Origin: an uncultured Caulobacter sp. | GTDB taxonomy: Bacteria > Pseudomonadota > Alphaproteobacteria > Caulobacterales > Caulobacteraceae | Assembly: GCF_947036865.1 (NCBI RefSeq) | Contig: NZ_CAMQSF010000019.1 | Span: 1 to 64,000 of the forward strand | Length of the DNA: 64,000 nucleotides | Direction: 5' to 3' | Shown: positions 1-5,728 of the stretch, one piece after another | How positions within the stretch are numbered: position 1 is the stretch's first letter | Layout of the letters: every line of letters begins with the position of its first letter | The notes under the pieces: generated by a model | What the model saw: the letters and a program-made list of their open reading frames with translations, nothing else | Told to the model about the DNA's origin: nothing | Database searches by the model: none | Position numbers and translations under genes: made by a program

Positions 1-601
1 CCGGCGCGGCCGGAGCGGCGGCCACTCGGACCGGCGGCGGCGCGGCCTTGGCGGCCACGAACACGACGCGCGAGCCCTGGCAGGTCCCGGCGTTATAGAG
101 GCCCTTCAGATAGCCGCGCCGCACGAAGCCAGCCTTGATCGCCTCGCGGACGTCCTGGTCGTGACGCTCGGCCCCGGTCAGGCGGCGCACCCAGCCGCGC
201 ATCGGGATCACGTCGGTGATCGTGCTGGCCACCACGCCGAGGACGGGCTTGGACATGCCCTCCCCGGCCTTCTTGTCGGCCTTTGGCTCGTCGTAGTCGT
301 CGCCAAGCACCGCGTCGAGCCGCTCGATCTCGGCCTTCAAGGGCGCGCATCCGGCGGACGGCGGGGCGTAGGGATCGGCGACGGCCGCCTTCAGCAGGTC
401 GGGGATGTCCGAACGGACCACATTGATGTCGCGCAGCGGCGCGGCCATGGCCGAGCCGAGACTGTCGGTATTGGCCTCCGCCGAGGTCTGGGGCGTCTTC
501 TGCTGACGCTCGGCCATCGCGACGCCGGCGACGCCCAGACCCAGGCACAGGGCCAGGGTCGCCACCGCGCGATGAGAGGTCCTGGGGGCAAACGACGACA
601 T
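1..601 (-). CDS. Hypothetical secreted protein (C-terminus beyond window)
   Basis: The minus-strand frame opens with ATG at 601 and stays open to the window edge, giving about 200 residues without a stop, so the C-terminus is missing. The start MSSFAPRTSHRAVATLAL is followed by a hydrophobic stretch (residues 13-29) ending in AMA, a typical Sec signal peptide, so the product is probably periplasmic. The mature part has no motif I recognise. It contains an acidic-basic segment (DDYDEPKADKK) and a later pair of cysteines (SAGCAPLK and GTCQGSR) that could form a disulfide. The available end is rich in alanine and proline. A dispersed inverted repeat separates it from the upstream peptidase gene. 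Function unknown. Confidence 0.75.
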   Translation of the reverse strand, partial: MSSFAPRTSHRAVATLALCLGLGVAGVAMAERQQKTPQTSAEANTDSLGSAMAAPLRDINVVRSDIPDLLKAAVADPYAPPSAGCAPLKAEIERLDAVLGDDYDEPKADKKAGEGMSKPVLGVVASTITDVIPMRGWVRRLTGAERHDQDVREAIKAGFVRRGYLKGLYNAGTCQGSRVVFVAAKAAPPPVRVAAAPAAP

Positions 602-699
602 GGTCCGAGCTCGCGGGGTTTATCGATCTCCATTCAATTCGGGAATCGCGTCGGCCGTTCCCGGCGGGCGCGCGATCGTGATCGGCGGCGGAAGCGGAA

Positions 700-786
700 C
701 CTCGCCCTTCGACAGGCTCAGGGTGAGGCTCCGGAGAAACGCGGCGGCGAAATTCGTCCTCACCCTGAGCTTGTCGAAGGGCGAGG
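700..786. repeat. Dispersed inverted repeat, family A, copy 1
   Basis: Two 29-nt arms (700-728 and 758-786) are inverted copies of each other around the core CTTCGACAGGCTCAGGGTG, separated by 29 nt. A related pair lies at 31990-32079. It sits after the peptidase stop and before the secreted-protein start, and as RNA would fold into a long stem. This is a REP-like intergenic element of the kind common in alphaproteobacterial genomes. Confidence 0.8.
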
Positions 787-795
787 ACGCCCCCC

Positions 796-1881
796 TCAGA
801 TCCGCTCCAGCCCGTCCATGATCGCCGTCAGCGCCAGCACCGTCTGGCCTTCCATGGCGCTGTGGCCCGCGTCGGTGCGCACATAGGTCGCCGGCGGCAG
901 GCCGGCGGCTTCCAGCGCCTCGACCAGGCGCGAGCCTTGGGTCAGCGGACAGACCTGATCGAACCGGCCATGGACGATGTGGACCGGCACGCCCTTCAGC
1001 GCCGCGACGCCATCGGTGATCTCGTCCGGCTTCAGGAACAGGTCGTGGGCGAAGAAGTGCGCCTCGATCTGGGCGAAGCTCAGGGCGAACTCGGCCTCGC
1101 CGAACTTGCCCGGGTCGCTAGCGGCCGGGATCATGTTCGAGATCGTCCCCTCCCACACCGACCAGGCCAGGGCCGCCCGCAGCTGCAGGGCGCGCTCGGC
1201 GTCGGTCGTCGGCGTCATGTCGAAGATCGCCTTGTAGGCGCCCATCATGTCGCCCCGCCGCTCGGGCGGAATGACCTCGACGAACGCCCTCCACTCGTCG
1301 GGATAGGCGATATAGGCCCCCGGCGCGGTCAGGGCGTAGGGCTGGGTCTCGAACGTCGCGGCGTTGCCCTGGTACATGTAGAGCAGGTCCTCGGTCCGCC
1401 CCAGGAAGATGCCGCGCAGGATCAGCGAGGCCACCTTCTCAGGATTTCGGATCGCGTAGACCAGGGCCAGCGTGCTGCCCCAGCTGCCGCCGAACACGTG
1501 CATCCTGCCGGTGATCCCGAGCGCGTCCCGCAGGGCGTTGATGTCGGCGACGAGGTAGTCGGTCGTGTTATGCGCCAGGGCCTTCTTAGGCCCATCGGCG
1601 GCCACGGTCGGCCGGCTCTTGCCGCAGCCGCGCTGGTCGAACAGGATCACCCGGTAGCGATCGGGATCGAAGAAGCGCGACATCACCGGCGCGCAGGCCC
1701 CGCCCGGCCCCCCGTGCAGGAACATCACCGGCTCGCCGTCGGCGCGGCCGTATTCCTCCCAATAGAGCTCGTGATCCGGCGCGGTGTCGACCCGCAGCCA
1801 GCCCGTGCGCAGCGGCTCGCCTTGCGGATATTTCCACTCGTCGGTGACCTTGCTGGTCGTGCGCAGGCGGGAGAAGTCCAT
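796..1881 (-). CDS. pip: Proline iminopeptidase (alpha/beta hydrolase, S33)
   Basis: Cytoplasmic peptidase of the S33 family that removes N-terminal proline from peptides. The oxyanion-region motif FLHGGPGGA, the FDQRGCGKS block and the nucleophile elbow GGSWGS are all present; the catalytic serine is about residue 133 from the chosen start. The C-terminal catalytic histidine lies in DAGHSAMEG. The protein is about 361 residues from ATG at 1881, slightly longer than the usual 310-330. An in-frame start 30 nt upstream would only add a basic decapeptide, so the later ATG (MDFSRLRTTS) is preferred. It stands alone between two dispersed repeats. Family assignment is firm; substrate preference is inferred. 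Confidence 0.9.
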   Translation of the reverse strand: MDFSRLRTTSKVTDEWKYPQGEPLRTGWLRVDTAPDHELYWEEYGRADGEPVMFLHGGPGGACAPVMSRFFDPDRYRVILFDQRGCGKSRPTVAADGPKKALAHNTTDYLVADINALRDALGITGRMHVFGGSWGSTLALVYAIRNPEKVASLILRGIFLGRTEDLLYMYQGNAATFETQPYALTAPGAYIAYPDEWRAFVEVIPPERRGDMMGAYKAIFDMTPTTDAERALQLRAALAWSVWEGTISNMIPAASDPGKFGEAEFALSFAQIEAHFFAHDLFLKPDEITDGVAALKGVPVHIVHGRFDQVCPLTQGSRLVEALEAAGLPPATYVRTDAGHSAMEGQTVLALTAIMDGLERI

Positions 1882-1960
1882 GGTCGAATCCTGTCGAAAG
1901 CGGCGGCGCACTCTCGCGCTGAAAGATGGGAATCTCTAGGCTCGAAACTCACGCTTTTCC

Positions 1961-2074
1961 GTGTCATCCCGGCCGGAGGCCCGCTTGCGGGCCGCGGAGC
2001 CGGGACCCAGGGGCCGGCGCACCGCGGTTCCCCCTGGGTCCCGGCTCTCCGCTACGCTGCGGCCGGGATGACAC
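1961..2074. repeat. Dispersed inverted repeat, family B, copy 1
   Basis: Begins GTGTCATCCCGGCCG and ends with the inverted form GGCCGGGATGACAC. An inner pair GGGACCCAGGGG / CCCCTGGGTCCC forms the top of a long hairpin. It lies between divergent genes, just before the DUF1244 start. A second copy of the same design is at 9437-9544. Confidence 0.85.
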
Positions 2075-2091
2075 GAGATTTGGAACGACCC

Positions 2092-2403
2092 ATGACCATC
2101 GAGATCGAAGACCGCCACGCCGCCGCCGCCTTCCGCCGCCTGGTCGAGCACCTGCAGATGCGCGCCGACGCCCAGAACATCGACCTGATGGGCCTGGCCG
2201 GCTTCTGCCGCAACTGCCTGGGCGACTGGGTCAGCGAGGCCTCGGACGGGGCGATCAGCAAGGAAGCCGCTCGCGAGGCGGTCCACGGCATGCCCGCCGC
2301 CGAATGGAAGGCCAAGCATCAGACGCCCGCCACGCCGGAACAGCTCGCGCGGATGGAGGCGAGCCTGGCGCTGAACGAGAAACTCAGAGCCGAACGCGCT
2401 TAA
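2092..2403 (+). CDS. DUF1244 family protein
   Basis: Small cytoplasmic protein of 103 residues from ATG at 2092. It matches the DUF1244 family, whose hallmark is the conserved block LMGLAGFCRNCLGDW around residues 35-49 with two close cysteines (CRNC), followed by a short helical tail. The family is widespread in proteobacteria and has no established function; metal binding by the Cys pair is only a guess. An upstream in-frame extension exists but runs through a dispersed repeat and antisense to the peptidase, so it is rejected. It is monocistronic, with another dispersed repeat directly after the stop. Confidence 0.85.
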   Translation: MTIEIEDRHAAAAFRRLVEHLQMRADAQNIDLMGLAGFCRNCLGDWVSEASDGAISKEAAREAVHGMPAAEWKAKHQTPATPEQLARMEASLALNEKLRAERA

Positions 2404-2419
2404 AGGGACGGGATAAAAA

Positions 2420-2571
2420 CCCTTCTCCCCTTGCGGGAGAAGGTGGCCGCCATAGGCGGTCGGATGAGGGGTCGCGCGAGCTAACCGCCTGTAGCGCGGG
2501 GACAACCAGTCGCCTTCATCAACCCCTCATCCGGCCCTCCGGGCCACCTTCTCCCGCAAGGGGAGAAGGGA
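2420..2571. repeat. Dispersed inverted repeat, family D
   Basis: The left arm CCTTCTCCCCTTGCGGGAGA and its continuation GGTGGCC are matched in inverted order by GGCCACCTTCTCCCGCAAGG about 90 nt later. Each arm also folds on itself. The flanking CGGATGAGGGG / CCCCTCATCCGG extends the pairing. It follows the DUF1244 stop and could end its transcript. Confidence 0.85.
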
Positions 2572-2621
2572 AAATCACGAGCGTTACCGCCTCTTCATCC
2601 CCCCTCTCCCAACCGCCCCTA

Positions 2622-3031
2622 TCCTCTCCCCACCTCGAAGCACTGGGGAGGGCGCGCGGCCAGCGACCTTCGCGGCTTCGGGGGGCGGTCGAGCGGGCGC
2701 GCTCGTCGGCGCGGGGAAAACCCGCAACCGCATCTCTCCTACGGCGGTCGGCCCTGGAACACAGAAGCGACGGGAGATGTGGGCTGGCGAGGCGACAGGA
2801 GCGCTGAAAGGCGCTTGTCCGGGACCAGACTTCGCGGTCTGGCCCGCCCGTCGGAGGCTTCAACGGCGTTCGGGCGCTAACAGCGTCAGGGAGCCACGCT
2901 TCCGGAAAACGATCGCGCGGGGCGCTGCGCTTCGTCGAAACGGTAGTTCTCACTCTGCTCCGGGCGAGGTCCCGGCGCCCCGCTCCCTCCCCGCACCTCC
3001 GTCGCGCCGCGTCGGAGCGCATCGCCCTGCC
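2622..3031. other. Hairpin-rich intergenic region, no recognised gene
   Basis: About 400 nt without a convincing reading frame, crowded with short perfect stems: CTCCCC/GGGGAG (2622-2650), GCGGG/CCCGC near 2712, CATCTC/GAGATG (2731-2779), AGCGC/GCGCT near 2800, CCAGAC/GTCTGG (2824-2841) and CGCT/AGCG near 2876. This density suggests either a structured untranslated RNA or a decayed repeat region. I looked for hallmarks of tmRNA, RNase P RNA, SRP RNA, 6S RNA and the cobalamin riboswitch and found none convincing. Strand unknown. Confidence 0.35.
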
Positions 3032-3045
3032 TGGAAGGAGGTCTC

Positions 3046-3249
3046 ATGGCGCGACATCCCTGCCCTCACCCGCCCGATCCCGCTTGGCCGCCGGCCCGCA
3101 AGGCGCAACTTCGCCGGACGGTCTGGAAGAAGATGCGAAAATTCCGCGCCTCGGCCGAGTTCGCGCGACTGGAGACCCTCGCCAACGAAAAAGCCCCCGA
3201 CCTTTCGGCCGAGGGCTTCTCGTCATTCTTGGCGGATGAGGCGGACTAG
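3046..3249 (+). CDS. Small hypothetical protein, 67 aa
   Basis: A 67-residue frame preceded by an unusually strong ribosome site (GGAAGGAGG, four bases before ATG). Third codon positions are GC-rich as in neighbouring genes. The product is basic in the middle (VWKKMRKFR) and acidic at the end (FLADEAD); no family is recognised. Against it: its 3' part encodes, on the other strand, the intrinsic terminator of kdgK, and its stop overlaps the kdgK stop in the shared sequence CTAG. Translation is therefore plausible but not certain. Confidence 0.45.
   Translation: MARHPCPHPPDPAWPPARKAQLRRTVWKKMRKFRASAEFARLETLANEKAPDLSAEGFSSFLADEAD
3186..3218 (-). terminator. Intrinsic terminator of the kdgA-kdgK transcript
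   Basis: Read on the minus strand just past the kdgK stop, a 12-bp stem (two G-U pairs) closes on a GAAA tetraloop and is followed by CTTTTTCG. A textbook Rho-independent terminator. Confidence 0.85.
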
Positions 3250-4352
3250 CGGATGACCCGCGCGCCCTTGCCCTTCATCACGGCCTCGACCTCTTCCTTG
3301 CGCACCATCGAGGTGTCGCCGGGGGTGGTCATGGCCAGGGCGCCGTGCGCCGCGCCGTACTCGACGGCGGCCTGCGGGCCCTTGCCTTCCATGAAGCCGA
3401 AGGCGAGGCCCGAGGCGAAGCCGTCGCCGCCGCCGACGCGGTCGTAGATCTCGAGGTTCTCGCGCATCATCGAGGCGTAGAATTCTCCGCCGGCGTACAG
3501 GATCGCCGACCAGTCGTTAACCGAGGCGGTCTTGGCGTTGCGCAGCGTCGTGGCGGCGACCTTGAAGTTCGGGAACGCCTTCACGGCCGTCTGGATCATC
3601 TTCTTGAAGTTGGCCGGGTCGATCGCGCTGATGTGCTCGTCGAGGCCTTCCACTTCGAAGCCCAGGCAGGCGGTGAAGTCTTCCTCGTTGCCGATCATCA
3701 CGTCGACGTACTGGGCGATGTGGCGGTTGACCTTCTGGGCGCCTTCCTTGCCGCCCTGCGACTTCCACAGGCTGGCGCGGTAGTTCAGGTCGTAGGAGAC
3801 GACGGTGCCGTACTTGCGGGCCACTTCCACCGCTTCGATCACGGCTTCGGCGGTGTTGCTGGCCAGGGCCGCGAAGATGCCGCCGGTGTGGAACCAGCGC
3901 ACGCCTTCCTCGCCGAACAGCTTCTCCCAGTTCACTTCGCCCGGGCGGATCTGCGAGGCGGCCGAGTGACCCCGGTCCGAGCACCCCAGGGCCGGACGCA
4001 CGCCGAAGCCCTTTTCGGTGAAGTTCAGGCCGACGCGGGTGTTGCGGCCCAGGCCGTCGAACTCGCGCCAGATGATGTGCGAGGTGTCGACCCCGCCCTG
4101 CATCATCAGGTCCTCGACCAGCCAGCCCAGGTCGTTGACCGGCAGGGCCGTCACGGCCGTCGAGCGCTTGCCCCAGCACTTCTTGAAGGCGCGGGCAACA
4201 TTGTACTCGCCGCCGCCTTCCCAGACCTGGAACTGGCGGGCGTTACGCACCCGGCCAAAGCCCGGGTCGAAGCGCAGCATCACTTCGCCGAAGCTGGCGC
4301 AGTCCCACTTCGTTTCCGAAGCCGGGCGGATGTTCAGGATATTGTCGGTCAT
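3246..4352 (-). CDS. kdgK: 2-dehydro-3-deoxygluconate kinase
   Basis: PfkB-family sugar kinase that phosphorylates 2-keto-3-deoxygluconate to KDPG with ATP, the step that commits all uronate-derived KDG to the lower Entner-Doudoroff route. The N-terminal substrate-binding block EGGGEYNVARAF (about residues 46-57) and the C-terminal PfkB signature GGGDGFASGLAFGF with the catalytic aspartate are intact. The length of 368 residues is slightly above the family norm (310-340). It starts at ATG 4352, six nt after the kdgA stop, so the two form an operon read kdgA then kdgK. An intrinsic terminator lies immediately downstream. Context with kduI, kduD, uxaC and kdgA makes KDG the likely substrate rather than another PfkB sugar. 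Confidence 0.92.
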   Translation of the reverse strand: MTDNILNIRPASETKWDCASFGEVMLRFDPGFGRVRNARQFQVWEGGGEYNVARAFKKCWGKRSTAVTALPVNDLGWLVEDLMMQGGVDTSHIIWREFDGLGRNTRVGLNFTEKGFGVRPALGCSDRGHSAASQIRPGEVNWEKLFGEEGVRWFHTGGIFAALASNTAEAVIEAVEVARKYGTVVSYDLNYRASLWKSQGGKEGAQKVNRHIAQYVDVMIGNEEDFTACLGFEVEGLDEHISAIDPANFKKMIQTAVKAFPNFKVAATTLRNAKTASVNDWSAILYAGGEFYASMMRENLEIYDRVGGGDGFASGLAFGFMEGKGPQAAVEYGAAHGALAMTTPGDTSMVRKEEVEAVMKGKGARVIR

Positions 4353-4358
4353 TTGGTC

Positions 4359-5033
4359 TTAGGCCTTCCCACGAACCTTCTTGATCAGATCGACGGTCTC
4401 GCGGACCTTCTTGGAGATGCCCGCGTAGTCCTTGGCGTCCAGCAGCTCCTGCGTGATCAGCTTGGAGCCGATGCCGGCGGCGACGATGCCCGCGCCGAAC
4501 CACTTCTTGACCGAGGCCTCGTCCGGATCGACGCCGCCCGTCGGCATGATGCGGGTCCAGGGCATCGGGCCCAGCACCGCCTTGACGAAATCGGGACCGC
4601 CGACCGACGAGCCCGGGAACACCTTGACGATCTCGCAGCCCAGTTCCTCGGCGTACGAGATTTCCGAGGCCGAGCCGCAGCCCGGCGAGTACGGGATCTT
4701 GCGGCGGTTGCAGACCTTGGCGACGTCGGCGTTGAGGATCGGGCCGACCACGAACTTGGCGCCGTTGGCGATGTAGATGCCGGCGGTGGGCGCATCGACG
4801 ATCGAGCCCACGCCCATGATCACGCGCGGGTCGGCCTTATCGAAGTGGCGGGTCACTTCGTAGAAGACGTGGCTGGCGAAGTCGCCGCGGTTGGTGAACT
4901 CGATGCAGGGCGCGCCGCCGTCGGCGCAGGCCTGGATCACGTTCTTACAGACCTCGACGTCGGGGTGGTAGAACACCGGGATCACGCCCTGGTCCATCAG
5001 GGCGGTCAGCACCGCCATACGGTCTTTCACCAT
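4359..5033 (-). CDS. kdgA: 2-keto-3-deoxy-6-phosphogluconate aldolase
   Basis: Class I aldolase that cleaves KDPG to pyruvate and glyceraldehyde-3-phosphate. About 224 residues from ATG 5033, which has a strong ribosome site (GGAAGGAG) on the minus strand. An upstream in-frame extension is rejected. Family motifs visible: PCIEFTNRG with the catalytic glutamate, GAKFVVGP, PGCGSASE, and EIVKVFPG, whose lysine is the expected Schiff-base residue. The C-terminal PTGGVDP loop binds phosphate. This copy is dedicated to uronate use, as shown by its partner kdgK six nt downstream and by a LacI-type operator about 370 bp upstream. The name eda would be equally acceptable. Confidence 0.92.
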   Translation of the reverse strand: MVKDRMAVLTALMDQGVIPVFYHPDVEVCKNVIQACADGGAPCIEFTNRGDFASHVFYEVTRHFDKADPRVIMGVGSIVDAPTAGIYIANGAKFVVGPILNADVAKVCNRRKIPYSPGCGSASEISYAEELGCEIVKVFPGSSVGGPDFVKAVLGPMPWTRIMPTGGVDPDEASVKKWFGAGIVAAGIGSKLITQELLDAKDYAGISKKVRETVDLIKKVRGKA

Positions 5034-5305
5034 CTCAAACTCCTTCCCGAAGGATCGATCTTGCGCGAATGGCCCAGCTGGCCGCCGCGCGGGCAAGATT
5101 TCGCCGGTATTGGCTCAGGGCGATCCCTTAGACCGCGTCGCGGCTCGGCGCCACACCGGGCTTGCCGCTACGTCAAACTAAGGAAGCCGAACGCGCCGGT
5201 CGGGGCCCGTCCTGGGCGCCTTGGCGCGAGATCGCTGGTCGTCGTTTCCTTCCCCGAACCTCTTGTCGATCGCCTCTCCGCGCGACGCCCGAAGCGCAAA
5301 ATTGA

Positions 5306-5329
5306 GGGCGTCGGATTGCACCGACGCCC
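5306..5329 (-). terminator. Hairpin upstream of kdgA, terminator- or attenuator-like
   Basis: A perfect 9-bp stem (GGGCGTCGG / CCGACGCCC) with a 6-nt loop; on the minus strand it is followed by TCAATTTTG. It lies between the operator at 5405 and the kdgA start, so it could terminate leftover ppc transcription or act in the kdgA leader. Confidence 0.5.
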
Positions 5330-5404
5330 CAAAAAGTTTGCGCAGGAGCGAGCTCAAAGAGCCGCAAACGAGACGGACCGACCACGACGCCGAACCGAAA
5401 CGTT

Positions 5405-5418
5405 TGACACCGGTTACC
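5405..5418. promoter_or_regulatory. LacI-family operator in front of kdgA-kdgK
   Basis: TGACACCGGTTACC, centred on the palindrome ACCGGT. The identical 14-mer occurs at 11954-11967 and 13171-13184, always before a uronate gene. The half-sites around a central CpG are typical for LacI-family proteins, and the only such regulator in the window is encoded in this cluster. Confidence 0.75.
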
Positions 5419-5536
5419 TAGAAAGGAAGAGAACTGGCCAGGCCACTTCGCCACCGGTCTCATCGGGAGATAATCAGAAACCGGCGGTTCGCGCAAGCGC
5501 TGCGAGGAACGGATTTAAGGCCGGGCAAGGGGTTGA

Positions 5537-5550
5537 AAACGATAACGTTT
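5537..5550. promoter_or_regulatory. Second palindrome upstream of kdgA
   Basis: AAACG-ATAA-CGTTT, a near-perfect palindrome in an AT-rich pocket about 500 bp before kdgA. It resembles a generic LacI/GntR-type site but differs from the cluster operator. It may bind another regulator or be chance. Confidence 0.35.
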
Positions 5551-5587
5551 GTGTGGCTGGGAAACCGGCGATTTACACAACCCGCCT

Positions 5588-5710
5588 CCCCGGCGAATGC
5601 CGGGGCCCAGATTCAGTCTCAGCGGGTTGGGGGCTCGCGCCAAAGACCGGTGCTCATCCCGCTACCGCCCCGTGTTCGATCTGGACCCCGGCATTCGCCT
5701 GGGAGATCGG
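5588..5710. repeat. Dispersed inverted repeat, family C, copy 1
   Basis: Left arm CCCCGGCGAATGCCGGGGCC and right arm GGACCCCGGCATTCGCCTGG in inverted order; each arm is itself a hairpin. It lies directly after the ppc stop. Related copies are at 22794-22922 and 37606-37731. Confidence 0.85.
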
Positions 5711-5728
5711 GAGACGGGTGGAGCGACC

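Noticed and set aside
2519-3022. A 167-codon minus-strand frame in the hairpin-rich intergenic region
   Set aside because: Arg/Ser-rich, begins inside a dispersed repeat, no ribosome site and no known motif.
2622-3031. tmRNA, RNase P RNA, SRP RNA, 6S RNA or a cobalamin riboswitch in the orphan region
   Set aside because: I looked for the hallmark core sequences on both strands and found none; one GGCTCCCTGACGC stretch vaguely recalls 6S RNA but its closing stem is not formed.
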